DNA of 64,000 bases from JANNBN01 sp031430595 (GCA_031430595.1 JANPBU010000016.1:182460-246459); one strand, 5' to 3'. Positions 51,544-60,873 are shown, counted from the first letter of the stretch. Notes: generated by a model not told the origin, from the letters alone. Made by a program: numbers and translations.

Positions 51544-52324
51544 CACGAAGCGAAGACACCGGCCGGCCGGTACGTACAGCGATGATTTCCGCAACGATCG
51601 CGATCGCAGTTTCCTCGGGAGTGCGGGCACCGATATCGATACCGATCGGGCCCATGATGCGTGCAAGCTGATCAGGCGACATACCCGCCTCGATGAGGCG
51701 AACGTTGCGGGTATCGGTGGTTCGTCGTGAACCCATTGCCCCTATGTAACCAACGTTGGTTTTCACCGCCGAAGTAATGGCCGGAACATCGAACTTTGAA
51801 TCATGCGTAAGTACACATACGGCATCGCGTGGCCCGAGGTCTGTTCCATGAGCGGCGAGGTAGCGATCGGGCCAGTCGTTGACCACTTCATCAGCTTGAG
51901 GAAACCGATGCTTCGTCGCGAAGATAGGCCGGGCATCGCACACGGTTACCCGATATCCCAACACTTTCGCAGCCCGCACCAACGCCGCCGTAAAATCGAC
52001 AGCTCCGAAGATGACCATCCGCGGTGGTGGCGCGAATGACTCTACGAACACACTGACCCCATCAGTTGTTTGTCGGGCTTCGCCGTGCGGACCATAGTGA
52101 CGAGTAGAGGTAAGCCCACTTACCAACTCGCCTTCAGTGTCGCGGGCCACTACCCGGTCGAGGTCTGGTTCACCGAGCGTTCCGATTGCTTCGTGCCCGG
52201 GGCGAACCAATATTTTTCCGCCAAGCACCATCCCTTCTGGCCCGGTGATAAGGGTGGCAAGAGCAACCGGCTGTTCATTTCGAATTGCATCACGCAACAC
52301 TTCGTAAATAGAAAGCACGCTCAC
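51515..52324 (-). CDS. XdhC/CoxF-family molybdenum-enzyme maturation protein
   Basis: A 269-residue protein. An N-terminal XdhC domain (YEVLRDAIRNEQPVALATLI; LGEPDLDRVVARD) precedes a Rossmann-like domain with VIFGAVDFTAALVRAAKVLG, CVLTHDSKFDVPAITSAV, VGYIGAMGSRRTTDTRNVRL and DIGARTPEETAIAIVAEIIA. It binds the molybdenum cofactor and helps sulfuration or insertion. The GTG start overlaps the stop of the small XdhC-like gene (GTGA). Both halves of the family thus occur as two coupled genes. Confidence 0.92.
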   Translation of the reverse strand: MSVLSIYEVLRDAIRNEQPVALATLITGPEGMVLGGKILVRPGHEAIGTLGEPDLDRVVARDTEGELVSGLTSTRHYGPHGEARQTTDGVSVFVESFAPPPRMVIFGAVDFTAALVRAAKVLGYRVTVCDARPIFATKHRFPQADEVVNDWPDRYLAAHGTDLGPRDAVCVLTHDSKFDVPAITSAVKTNVGYIGAMGSRRTTDTRNVRLIEAGMSPDQLARIMGPIGIDIGARTPEETAIAIVAEIIAVRTGRPVSSLRDGDGAIHRR

Positions 52325-52638
52325 CAATTCAGCTCTTCAACATAAAGATGGATGGTTCCGCCACAGGTCAACCCGACCGCAAATGCCTCGTCGTCTGAGT
52401 AGCCAAACGTGACGATGCCGGCCGCGCGTGAACCATCGAGCACCGACAATGCCTCAGACATCACGGCCCCTTCGACGCAACCTCCGGAAACCGATCCGGA
52501 AACTTCACCGTCTTCGCTCACGGCCATTGTTGCCCCAGGGTCGCGCGGCCCGGAACCATCAACTTCGACAACGCGTGCGACGGCAACACGCTTTCCGGCG
52601 GCGCGCCATCGTTCGATGTCATTCAAAACTTCACGCAT
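52321..52638 (-). CDS. Small XdhC/CoxI-type protein
   Basis: A 105-residue protein equal to the N-terminal XdhC domain alone: RWRAAGKRVAVARVVEVDGS, GPRDPGATMAVSEDGEVSGS and VSGGCVEGAVMSEALSVL. The motif SVSGGCVE with its Cys is the conserved core thought to handle sulfur or cofactor; the longer neighbour's first domain lacks it. ATG 52638 overlaps the acyltransferase stop by 8 bases. The frame is open to 52680 without similarity. Confidence 0.9.
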   Translation of the reverse strand: MREVLNDIERWRAAGKRVAVARVVEVDGSGPRDPGATMAVSEDGEVSGSVSGGCVEGAVMSEALSVLDGSRAAGIVTFGYSDDEAFAVGLTCGGTIHLYVEELNW

Positions 52639-53329
52639 GAATCGGTAATTCCATTCGGTTAACGAGGGCTCGTAATTCAACGGTGAGTAACGATGTGATG
52701 TCGCGATGGGCCATCACGTGTAGATCTTTTCGGATATAGCTACGTATAGTTACGGTTGGCCGTCTACGCCAAGGTTTGACCGTCGGAAAGTTTCCCCGTG
52801 ACGGCCACGCGACATCGGCACCAATGAGCCCAGTTATCGCAACTACACACGGGGCGGCCGCGATAAGACGCCCGATGGTCGACACGAGATCGCCGGTTCC
52901 GAGTGGACGTTCTTCAACGTGAACGATTCGTGCCTCGGGCATCAAGATCACCGATTCGCCCCGCTTGAGAGCCTCGACGGCTTGGTCGAACGCAACCTTT
53001 GCGCCGCGGCCCTGGTGAACCGGAATGGCACCAAGCGACCTCAGCAGCTGACCAAGGAACGGTTTTTCAAAAAAGTCGCCTCTCACCATCAGTCGGGCGG
53101 AATGGTTCCAGCGGCGCATCATCCGCATGCCAAGTAACACGTCGAACAGGCTTCGGTGGTTGCCAACAAACACGATTGGCAACGTACCTTTTGACGCAAA
53201 ACCCTCGGGAGACTTAGGTAGGTCAACGTGAGCAATGGCCCTAGCCAAACCTGAGCCAAGGTGCTCAATAAGTCGAACCAGCCAACGCGGGGAAGGATCT
53301 GGAAGTACAACGACTGTCGACACAATCAT
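52631..53329 (-). CDS. 1-acylglycerol-3-phosphate acyltransferase (PlsC-like)
   Basis: A 232-residue enzyme. Block I is FVGNHRSLFDVLLG (NHxxxxD), block II is FFEKPFLGQLLRSLGAIPVH, and block III is the unusual LMPEARIVHVEER where PEGTR is common. IGADVAWP is close to block IV. It would acylate lysophosphatidate or a similar acceptor at the membrane. Its place between coxE and the XdhC genes, with an 8-base overlap, is odd for a cofactor operon. Confidence 0.85.
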   Translation of the reverse strand: MIVSTVVVLPDPSPRWLVRLIEHLGSGLARAIAHVDLPKSPEGFASKGTLPIVFVGNHRSLFDVLLGMRMMRRWNHSARLMVRGDFFEKPFLGQLLRSLGAIPVHQGRGAKVAFDQAVEALKRGESVILMPEARIVHVEERPLGTGDLVSTIGRLIAAAPCVVAITGLIGADVAWPSRGNFPTVKPWRRRPTVTIRSYIRKDLHVMAHRDITSLLTVELRALVNRMELPIHA

Positions 53330-53366
53330 GACGATAGCTGTATGCGCAGATCAACTTCGTCGCCCA

Positions 53367-54641
53367 TCACTTGCTGACCAGTTCAGCAAGGTGCACGAGC
53401 GAATCAAGTGAATGACCCTCAATAAACTCATCGATATGCGGCAGTGCAGCCGCCATACCCCTAGCCAACGGCGCGTATCCCTGACCTGCTTTCAACGGGT
53501 TCACCCACACCAACCGATAGGTAACTCTATGCAGACGTTGCATCTGCTCACCAAGTACCGCCGGGTCACCCCGATCCCACCCATCAGAGAGGATCACGAC
53601 AATCGCACCGCGGCCCATACCTCTGATGGCCCACTGGTCATTAAATTCGCGAATTCCGTCGCCGAGGCGTGTTCCACCCGACCAATCGACAACTCGTTTT
53701 CCGGCCGCAGAAAGGGCAACGTCGGGGTCACGACTCGACAGTTCTCGTGTTACCCGGGTCAACCGAGTACCCAGCGCGAACACTTCAACCTTTCCCCGGC
53801 CCACGACCGCAGCCTGCCCGAATCGCATCAGTGCGCGCGCATAGCTTTCCATCGAGCCCGAGACGTCGAGCAATAGAACGATTCGCCGGGGGCGCTGTGA
53901 ATGTTCAAGGTATGAGCGACGAATCGGGGTTCCATCCGTTCGAAGGGCATCGCGAACCGTGCGGCGCAAATCCGGGCGGGGTGTAGATCGACGTCCGGCC
54001 CGTTTGAGTCTGCGACTGTCACGGGGCGAACCGATAAACCTAAGTGCCTCAATGATTCGACGAGCTTCGCGGAAGTCACCTGCGTTGTACTCGTTGAAGT
54101 CCTTTGCTCTCAGCAGTTCGACCCGGCTGTACCGAACAGCCATAGAGTCGCCGGCGTCATCATCGTCTGGCGCATCATCTTGATCTTGTTCATCGGCATC
54201 GTCTGGAAGGTCGTCGAACGCCATTGTCATTTGTTCTTCAACGGTCGGCTGAGGTCGTGAAAGTACCCGACCGTCCCAGAATGCCCCAAACACTTTGTCG
54301 TACAGCGCAATGTCTTCTGGTCGACGTATCAGCGTGGTTCGACCTGCCCAATAGACGGGCCCACGTCGCGTCACCCCAACTACGCCGAGCGCCTCGCCAT
54401 AGTCAACGCTTGAGCCAAGCGCGATTTTTAGACCGGCGGCGCGCAACAGCCGCGTGAACGACACGGCCATGCGATCAACGCCCGTTGGGATTGCATCGGC
54501 CGCAATGGTTGGAAAGGCACCGATGCCCGCATTGAGCATTCGAAGCGAAGCCATTGTCGGGCCGCCCGGATGCGATTGTACGGTTGCGTGTGGAGCAAAC
54601 GGCAACAGCGAAACCGGCGACGGACCGTTAGGTTGTTCCAC
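53367..54641 (-). CDS. coxE: CoxE-like von Willebrand factor A protein
   Basis: A 424-residue protein. The N-terminal part (GVDRMAVSFTRLLRAAGLKI) is followed by an acidic stretch (DDLPDDADEQDQDDAPDDDD) and then the VWA domain with MIDAS motif LLLDVSGSMESYARALMRFG, the Thr in SGGTRLGDGIREFN, and ILSDGWDRGD. In Oligotropha CoxD and CoxE insert sulfur and copper into the CO dehydrogenase active site. It overlaps the MoxR-type gene by 14 bases. Intact in all features seen. Confidence 0.93.
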   Translation of the reverse strand: MEQPNGPSPVSLLPFAPHATVQSHPGGPTMASLRMLNAGIGAFPTIAADAIPTGVDRMAVSFTRLLRAAGLKIALGSSVDYGEALGVVGVTRRGPVYWAGRTTLIRRPEDIALYDKVFGAFWDGRVLSRPQPTVEEQMTMAFDDLPDDADEQDQDDAPDDDDAGDSMAVRYSRVELLRAKDFNEYNAGDFREARRIIEALRFIGSPRDSRRLKRAGRRSTPRPDLRRTVRDALRTDGTPIRRSYLEHSQRPRRIVLLLDVSGSMESYARALMRFGQAAVVGRGKVEVFALGTRLTRVTRELSSRDPDVALSAAGKRVVDWSGGTRLGDGIREFNDQWAIRGMGRGAIVVILSDGWDRGDPAVLGEQMQRLHRVTYRLVWVNPLKAGQGYAPLARGMAAALPHIDEFIEGHSLDSLVHLAELVSK

Positions 54642-55539
54642 GAAGTACCGCGGCTCTAACTAGTGAAGCAACACCGGCTTGTCGCACCCGGTCGGCATCT
54701 TCTCGGTACTTCAATACTGACCCGAGCGTCACTTCAACGGTTCGTTCATCAAGTTGGCTTCGTCCGAGTGCCGCTATTGCGTTAGCCCAATCAATTGTTT
54801 CGGCAACCCCCGGCGGTTTGAACAGTTCCATTGTTCGCATCGATTCAATCGCAGCCGAAACCTGGCGGGCCAAAACTTCACTCACGCCTGGCGCTTTCAT
54901 TCGAACAATTTCGACCTCACGTTCAAACCCCGGATGCTCGACCCAGTGATACAAGCACCGACGTTTCAACGCGTCGTGCACGTCACGGGTTCGGTTTGAG
55001 GTGAGTATGACAAGCGGGGGTCGATCAGCACGAAACTCGCCAAGTTCGGGAACAGTCACTGCGTAGTCAGATAACACCTCAAGCAGAAATGCTTCGAACT
55101 CGTCATCGGCTCGATCGACTTCGTCAATGAGCAAAATGGGAACCGGCCCGTCTCCGTGAGCAATGGCTTGCAAGAGCGGGCGACGTACCAAAAATCGTTC
55201 TGAGTACAGTTCAGATTCTGCTGCACCCGCACCGGCCGCACTTGATTCAGCAGCGCGCAGATGAAGTAGCTGTCGGGCGTAATCCCATTCGTACAGTGCC
55301 TGTGAAGCGTCGATTCCTTCGTAACACTGCAACCGAAGAAAATCACCACCGGTCCATCTCGAGAGAACCTTTGCAACCTCAGTTTTTCCGACACCTGCCT
55401 CGCCTTCTAGCAGCAGTGGTCGTTTGAGCGCCATAGCCAAAAAGATGACCGTGGCCAAACCTTCATCGGCGAGGTATCCGTGGTCGGCGAGGGCTTGCGC
55501 CACCGATTCTGGGGTCTGAGTGGCAGTTACTTCAGGCAT
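54628..55539 (-). CDS. coxD: MoxR-family AAA+ ATPase (CoxD)
   Basis: A 303-residue ATPase. Walker A is LLLEGEAGVGKTEVAKVL, Walker B is ILLIDEVDRADDEFEAFL, sensor 1 is VILTSNRTRDVHDALKRRCL, and the C-terminal lid is as in CoxD. It acts with the VWA protein as a chaperone that finishes the Mo-enzyme active site. ATG 55539 directly precedes PEVTATQTPESVAQAL; the frame is open to 55569 through the hairpin. The distance to coxM is about 90 bases and holds a hairpin. Confidence 0.93.
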   Translation of the reverse strand: MPEVTATQTPESVAQALADHGYLADEGLATVIFLAMALKRPLLLEGEAGVGKTEVAKVLSRWTGGDFLRLQCYEGIDASQALYEWDYARQLLHLRAAESSAAGAGAAESELYSERFLVRRPLLQAIAHGDGPVPILLIDEVDRADDEFEAFLLEVLSDYAVTVPELGEFRADRPPLVILTSNRTRDVHDALKRRCLYHWVEHPGFEREVEIVRMKAPGVSEVLARQVSAAIESMRTMELFKPPGVAETIDWANAIAALGRSQLDERTVEVTLGSVLKYREDADRVRQAGVASLVRAAVLRGTT

Positions 55540-55568
55540 CAACGAAACCGTACCCCAGAGAACGAGCA

Positions 55569-55595
55569 AGGCCCACTCGGGTAACGAGTGGGCCT
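55569..55595 (-). terminator. Hairpin between coxM and coxD
   Basis: AGGCCCACTCG-5 bases-CGAGTGGGCCT, an 11-bp perfect stem, 36 bases past the coxM stop. There is no T run, so it may attenuate or stabilise the upstream message instead of ending it. Confidence 0.55.
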
Positions 55596-55630
55596 GACAT
55601 CAAAAAACTTGTGCGCTGGTTGCCGAGCAG

Positions 55631-56458
55631 CTAGTTCACGCCTGCGGCTTGCAGTGCACGCTTCGTGAGTACCCGGGCAAGGTGCTTGCGATACTCGACC
55701 GATGCGTTGAGGTCTGCTGGCGGTTCGCAACCATCGGCGGCAAACTGCGACGCTTCTTCTGCGGTTGCCCCAGATGCCAATGCAGCTTCTACCCCAACGG
55801 CACGGATAGGAACCGAACCCATATTGGTGAGCGCAACGCCAGCATGACCATTTTGTTTCCATGCCGCAACGCCAACAATCGCCCAGTCTTGGGCTCGTCG
55901 GTTGAACTTCTGATAATTGGCGCCGGCGCCGGTGGTCTTCGGAACCCTGATCTCGGTAAGGAGTTCATCGGGTTGGAGTGATGTGGTGAGAAACCCGTGG
56001 AAGAAGTCGTTGATTGCAATAAGGCGTTCACCGTGCGGGCCGCGAACCACAAGCGTTACACCGAGTGCCATCGCTGCTGCGGGAAGGTCGGATGCTGGGT
56101 CACCGTGGGCGATTGAGCCACCGATGGTGCCGCGATGACGTACCTGGTTGTCGCCAACGTGAACGGCTACTTTTGGTAACAACGGCACATGCTCGGCGAG
56201 CATTGGTGACGTTTCGATTTCGCGGTGACGAGTCATTGCCCCAATAGCAATGTGGTCTCCGGCGTCGCGAACATACGACAAGTCAGTAACTCGGCCCACG
56301 TCAACCAACATTGATGGCGAGGCGAGTCGCAGTTTTAACAACGGAACAAGGCTGTGTCCGCCGGCAAGGATCTTGGCATCTTCGCCGTGCTCGACAAGCG
56401 CGGCGACTGCGGCGTCGGCCGAGTCAACTCGGAGGTAATCGAACTTTGCTGGAATCAT
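55631..56458 (-). CDS. coxM: CoxM-type FAD-binding subunit of a molybdenum hydroxylase
   Basis: A 275-residue subunit. The FAD loop AKILAGGHSLVPLLKLRLAS and the second site LRHRGTIGGSIAHGDPASDL (here starting VRHRG) are present, then LLTEIRVP and the C-terminal CO_deh_flav_C domain (GVALTNMGSVPIRAVGVEAA). AAGGAG sits at good spacing before ATG 56458; an open extension to 56659 lacks similarity and overlaps coxL. It moves electrons from the iron-sulfur subunit to an acceptor. Follows coxL by 64 bases. Confidence 0.95.
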   Translation of the reverse strand: MIPAKFDYLRVDSADAAVAALVEHGEDAKILAGGHSLVPLLKLRLASPSMLVDVGRVTDLSYVRDAGDHIAIGAMTRHREIETSPMLAEHVPLLPKVAVHVGDNQVRHRGTIGGSIAHGDPASDLPAAAMALGVTLVVRGPHGERLIAINDFFHGFLTTSLQPDELLTEIRVPKTTGAGANYQKFNRRAQDWAIVGVAAWKQNGHAGVALTNMGSVPIRAVGVEAALASGATAEEASQFAADGCEPPADLNASVEYRKHLARVLTKRALQAAGVN

Positions 56459-56522
56459 GGTTGGATTCTCCTTAAGGATGCAGATGCTGTGAATGCAGTG
56501 AAAATGGATGTTGTCATGATCA

Positions 56523-58907
56523 TCACGCGTTGATGGCGTTCCATACGCGTTCTGGGGTAGCTGGCATTTCGATGTCGATGACACCGAATGGTCGAAGGGC
56601 ATCAACAATTGCATTAATGACGGTTGGTGCCGAACCAATAGTTCCGGCTTCACCGGCACCCTTAACGCCCATGGGGTTCACTGGGCTTGGGGTAACCGTA
56701 TGGTCAGTGATGATCGACGGAACATCGGCAGCGGAAGGCACGAGGTAGTCGGCGAGTGTTGACGTCAGAAGGTTGCCTTTGTCGTCGTAGGTAACACCTT
56801 CGTACAGGGCTTGGGCAATACCTTGAATGACGCCACCGTGAATCTGACCCTCAACAATCAACGGGTTTATCTGGTTGCCGCAGTCATCGACGGCAACATA
56901 CTTCACCAGTTTCGTGAAACCAGTTTCGGTGTCGACCTCGACCACGGCAATGTGGGTTCCAAAGGGGAACGTGAAGTTTGGTGGATCCCACGTGCAGTGG
57001 GCTTCAAGGTTGGGTTCCATGCCATCAGGAAGGTTGTGGGCGGTAAAGGCACCAAACGCAATTGCGGCAATCGGAAGGGCGCGGTCAGGTGAACCCTTCA
57101 CGCTAAATACTCCACCAGCAAAATCGATATCTTCAACGGCTGCTTCAAGTTGGTGGGCAGCTATTGCCTTCGATTTTGCAATCACCTTGTCGGTCGCGTG
57201 CCAAATGGCGGTTCCGCCAACAGCTAACGATCGAGACCCGTAGGTATCAAGACCGAGCGGCGAAATCTGAGTATCAGAATGCAGCACTTCAATATCGTCG
57301 GGGCTGATACCAAGTTTGTCAGCCACAATTTGGCTCCAGGTCGTTTCGTGACCCTGGCCGTGCGGCGTGGCACCCGAGATAACTTGAACTTTGCAGGTAG
57401 GAAGTATACGTACGGTCGCTGCTTCCCAGCCACCGGCCGAGTAGTTCAGCGAAGCAAGTGCCCGAGACGGTGCGAGCCCACAAATCTCGAAGTATGAGGA
57501 CATACCAATTCCGGTACGGACACGAGCATTCGTTGCACGCTCAGTAAGTTGCTTGGCACGGATGCCTTGGTAATCGGCATGGCCCATAGCCTTGTTCATG
57601 GCCGGTTCGTAGTTACCCGAATCGAAGACCAATCCACTTGCTGATGGGTAAGGGAATTGTTCAGGTTGAATGAAGTTTCGGCGTCGAAGCTCGGCCGGGT
57701 CAACCCCCATTTTCGCTGCAAGCGTGTCCATAGCCCGTTCGATTGCGTACGAGGCTTCTGGTCGACCGGCACCTCGGTATGCATCGGTGGGGGTGAGGTT
57801 GGTAAACACAGCGGTACAAAGGAACGAGAACGCCTGAACGTCGTACACGCCGGTATACAGAAACGAGCCAAGGAGTGGAACCCCAGGGGTCACCAGCTGA
57901 AGGTACGCACCCATATCGGCAACGATCGAAACGCGAACCGCGGTCAGCTTTCCTTCGGCGTTGGCTGCGAGTTCAATGGTCTGTTCTTGGCCACGGCCAT
58001 GAATGGTTGCCATGGTGTTTTCAGACCGGGTTTCAGTCCACCGAACCGGTCGCCGAAGTTTTCGGGCGAGTGCAAGTGCCAGTACTTCTTCGGCGTAGAC
58101 GTTGAGCTTTGAGCCGAAGCCACCACCGACGGCAGGGGCGATCACCCTGAGTTTTTGTTCAGAGATGCCAACAGTAAGCGCGAGCATTACTTTGAGAATG
58201 TGAGGAATCTGCGTTGAGGAGTACACGACCATTTCGCCACCGAACGGCTGCGGCACAACAAGCACGCCCCGAGGTTCCATTGCCGCAGGAATCAAGCGTT
58301 GCTGGATGTACTCGCATTTCACGGTGTGCGCTGCCGAAGCAAACGCTACGTTCACTTTGTCCTCGTCGGGTTGTAGCGGCCAAACGTACGAAACGTTTGT
58401 GCCGAGTTCACCATGAATAACGCTTGAGTTACTCAGCGCCTCTTTCACGGAAACAACGGCGTGAAGTTCTTCGTAGTCAACAACTACCAGACCCGCAGCA
58501 TCGACCGCTTGTTCGCGGGTAGAAGCAACGACGACCGCGACGGCGTCGCCGACATAATTTACGAATTCAACAGCCAGCGGATAGTGCGCCGGGCTTTTCA
58601 TGTCGGGCGTTACCGGCCATGCGCATGGCATTGGGCCGCCCCATTCGCCGGCTAGGTCTTTCCCAGTGAAAACCGCAACTACCCCAGCCGACGCCAGCGC
58701 TTCGGTTGCATCGATGGAACGAATTCGAGCGTGGGCGAATGGGCTTCGAACCATTGCCATATTCACTGACCCGGCAATAACAATATCGTCTACATACTTA
58801 CCTTCTCCGGTAAGAAGCTTTGGGTCTTCTTTCCGCCGGAGGGGCTGCCCCACCGTTCCGAAGAACGGTGCGTCGTCGGCCAATACTGGCTCGAGTAGAT
58901 CGGTCAT
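56523..58907 (-). CDS. CoxL-type molybdenum hydroxylase large subunit, form II
   Basis: A 794-residue catalytic subunit of the xanthine-oxidase family. The molybdopterin site GGGFGSKLNVYAEEVLAL, the active-site loop AYRGAGR at residues 376-382, and the C-terminal GVKGAGEAG with the catalytic Glu are all intact. AYRGAGR is the form II signature. True CO dehydrogenase (form I) has AYxCSFR with the copper-binding Cys, so oxidation of CO is not established, and the substrate may be another small organic compound. ATG 58907 is followed by TDLLEPVLADDAPFFGTVGQ, normal for this family. The S subunit gene precedes it by 23 bases. Confidence 0.95.
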   Translation of the reverse strand: MTDLLEPVLADDAPFFGTVGQPLRRKEDPKLLTGEGKYVDDIVIAGSVNMAMVRSPFAHARIRSIDATEALASAGVVAVFTGKDLAGEWGGPMPCAWPVTPDMKSPAHYPLAVEFVNYVGDAVAVVVASTREQAVDAAGLVVVDYEELHAVVSVKEALSNSSVIHGELGTNVSYVWPLQPDEDKVNVAFASAAHTVKCEYIQQRLIPAAMEPRGVLVVPQPFGGEMVVYSSTQIPHILKVMLALTVGISEQKLRVIAPAVGGGFGSKLNVYAEEVLALALARKLRRPVRWTETRSENTMATIHGRGQEQTIELAANAEGKLTAVRVSIVADMGAYLQLVTPGVPLLGSFLYTGVYDVQAFSFLCTAVFTNLTPTDAYRGAGRPEASYAIERAMDTLAAKMGVDPAELRRRNFIQPEQFPYPSASGLVFDSGNYEPAMNKAMGHADYQGIRAKQLTERATNARVRTGIGMSSYFEICGLAPSRALASLNYSAGGWEAATVRILPTCKVQVISGATPHGQGHETTWSQIVADKLGISPDDIEVLHSDTQISPLGLDTYGSRSLAVGGTAIWHATDKVIAKSKAIAAHQLEAAVEDIDFAGGVFSVKGSPDRALPIAAIAFGAFTAHNLPDGMEPNLEAHCTWDPPNFTFPFGTHIAVVEVDTETGFTKLVKYVAVDDCGNQINPLIVEGQIHGGVIQGIAQALYEGVTYDDKGNLLTSTLADYLVPSAADVPSIITDHTVTPSPVNPMGVKGAGEAGTIGSAPTVINAIVDALRPFGVIDIEMPATPERVWNAINA

Positions 58908-58930
58908 GTTCGTATCTTCCGTTCTAGTGG

Positions 58931-59380
58931 CTAGGCCTGGCCAGCTGCAGCCAAGACAGACTTCACAATGTTGTGATATCCGGTGCAACGGCACAGGTTA
59001 CCTTCGAGGCCGATACGCACCTCTTCCTCGGTTGGGTTCGGAATCTCTTTCAACAGACCTGTTGCTGCCATCACCATGCCAGGTGTGCAGTAGCCGCATT
59101 GAAGTCCATGATTTTCACGAAACGCCTCTTGCATCGGGTGGAGGGTTCCGTCAGCGGCAGCCATACCCTCAATTGTTGTGAGCGCACCACCGTCGGCTTG
59201 TGCGGCCAGAATCGTGCATGACTTGACCGAGTCACCGTCAAGGTGAATGGTGCATGCGCCGCACGAACTGGTATCGCAACCAATGTTGGTGCCGGTGAGG
59301 CCACACGATTCGCGGATGTAGTGGACAAGCAATGTCCGAGCTTCGACGTCATGACTTTGCGCGACGCCATTTATTGACAT
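58931..59380 (-). CDS. coxS: CoxS-type [2Fe-2S] subunit
   Basis: A 149-residue subunit. Plant-type [2Fe-2S] site GCDTSSCGACTIHLDG plus a later Cys (KSCTI), then the second cluster from CGYCTPGMVMA and NLCRCTGYHNIVK. All eight Cys are in place. It carries electrons from the molybdenum site to FAD. ATG 59380 is preferred over an in-frame TTG at 59398. It is the first gene of the array, and the upstream 120 bases hold no recognised operator. Confidence 0.95.
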   Translation of the reverse strand: MSINGVAQSHDVEARTLLVHYIRESCGLTGTNIGCDTSSCGACTIHLDGDSVKSCTILAAQADGGALTTIEGMAAADGTLHPMQEAFRENHGLQCGYCTPGMVMAATGLLKEIPNPTEEEVRIGLEGNLCRCTGYHNIVKSVLAAAGQA

Positions 59381-59522
59381 GGATACCTGCACGAGCAACC
59401 CCCGAGGAGAAGAGAATGTGACCTACGCCACGGTTGTATCACACCGCTACAAGTGACGCGTACTCGTTAGGTCGTTCTAGCGCTCGCGAGCTGCGAGTTC
59501 GTGAAGTACGAATAAGCCATTC

Positions 59523-60080
59523 ATGGTGCGTCGCGGAGGCTCGGATGGGATCCCGGCTCCAGCGCCAGACTTTCCGCTTGGAAGCACAACCCCTCGCAAA
59601 CCCACAACACTGTATTCAGCATCGGTCGCAGCAGTTCTCGAGGCGATGAAACAGACCGGTGTCCGCCGGATCGTGGCCGTCACGGCCATTCCCGCCGAAC
59701 CGAACGAACTAAAAACATTTTCCGAACGCCACGTTGGCCACCCTTTGCTCCTCGTGTTTTTCGGCGGCGGTTATGAGGACATGGTCCGCATGGAACAGTT
59801 ACTTCTCAGCGGCGAATCGGACTGGACTGTGCTGCGGCCACCTCGTCTCACGGATTCCTCCCCAAGCAACAAATACCGCACCGCAGTCGACGCACGCTTA
59901 ACTCAGGCAGGCAAGATCTCCCGCTCAGACCTTGCGCTCGCCGTGCTCGACACCGTGACGGCCAAGTCCCTGGTCGGCGATGCAGTCACAGTCGCATCGT
60001 GCCCTCTAACTCGACTAGTAGAACCGCAAACTCCTCACAATCACGCCCGACTCAAATTCACTTCCAACGAAAGCCAGCTC
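59523..60080 (+). pseudogene. NAD(P)H-binding (NmrA-like) gene, N-terminally truncated
   Basis: The frame has PTTLYSASVAAVLEAMKQTG, VRRIVAVTAIPAEPNELKTF, DWTVLRPPRLTD and ISRSDLALAVLDTV, which is the middle and end of an NAD(P)H-binding sugar-epimerase-like protein. The Rossmann first half with GxxGxxG, about 70 residues, is absent and nothing like it occurs in 59400-59522. The expected stop after VTVAS is missing, so the frame runs on into the VOC gene. The segment is probably inactive as an enzyme. Confidence 0.6.
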
Positions 60081-60476
60081 ATGCCAATTGTTACGCCGGT
60101 CGCCATAGACCATGTTGTTTTGAAATGCGGCAACGTCGAACGATCACTGACCTTTTACGTCGACATTCTGGGATTAGTGCCACTTCGCGTTGATCAATGG
60201 AGGGCTGGAAAGGTTTCTTTCCCGTCCCTGCGGATCAATTCAACCACGATCATCGATCTGTTCCCTTCTGAAGCCAACGGGACAAACGTCGATCACATCT
60301 GTCTCGTCGTCGAACCATTTGACTACGCCGAAGTCGCAGCCGCCTTCCCCGGCTCCGGGCGTGGCGACCAACTCTATGGAGCGCAGGGTTACGCCAGTAG
60401 CGTCTACGTTACTGATCCGGACGGAATCGTCATCGAACTGCGCAGCTATCAAACGCCAACTTCGACCACAGGGTGA
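60081..60476 (+). CDS. VOC-family (glyoxalase/dioxygenase-like) protein
   Basis: A 131-residue protein. IDHVVLKCGNVERSLTFYVD, ILGLVPLRVDQW forms the first beta-alpha-beta unit, DHICLVVEP the second, and VYVTDPDGIVIELRSYQ gives the metal-ligand Glu. The positions fit a metal site built from His, His and Glu. The substrate is not known. ATG 60081 is in frame with the truncated gene upstream, so the product could also be made as a fusion of 317 residues. A separate start is more likely because VOC proteins of this size stand alone. Confidence 0.8.
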   Translation: MPIVTPVAIDHVVLKCGNVERSLTFYVDILGLVPLRVDQWRAGKVSFPSLRINSTTIIDLFPSEANGTNVDHICLVVEPFDYAEVAAAFPGSGRGDQLYGAQGYASSVYVTDPDGIVIELRSYQTPTSTTG

Positions 60477-60820
60477 AGTGCAACAACGGTCCTCTCTGAC
60501 CGCCCAGCGGGTCGTATGTTGCGAACATGCCCCCGACTGCGATATCGCCCGACGATCACGACACTCCTCACGCGAGTCAACGAACTCTGGACCGCCAACG
60601 CCGCATCTAGTACGTCTACATATTGTTATTCATGCGCGAAAGTTACATCTGCGGCAGAGGTGGGCGCCACATTTTCGCCGGTTATGTGTCAGGTATTAGT
60701 GGTCTCGGATCGAGCAAACTGTGTGTCATGGACTGGTTCGGGTCGAAGTTCCAGCTTTGTTTGGAAACTCGGCGTGAACAGTCGAGAATGATTGAGGAAC
60801 TTGGGCATGGCTGATCACAT
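60477..60820. other. 344-base stretch without a supported gene
   Basis: Short open frames exist on both strands but show no motif or ribosome binding site. It ends at the left inverted repeat of the IS3-type element. Confidence 0.5.
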
Positions 60821-60843
60821 TGAATCGACCTGAGTTTTGCATC
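60821..60843. repeat. Left terminal inverted repeat of the IS3-type element
   Basis: 23 bp, begins TGAATCGACCTGAG and ends TTTTGCATC. Exact reverse complement of 62096-62118. Confidence 0.95.
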
Positions 60844-60873
60844 TCGTCATGATTGATCCTGAGGAGGATTGTT

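Noticed and set aside
56523..58907. True CO dehydrogenase (form I)
   Set aside because: The active-site loop is AYRGAGR, not AYxCSFR; no copper-binding Cys.
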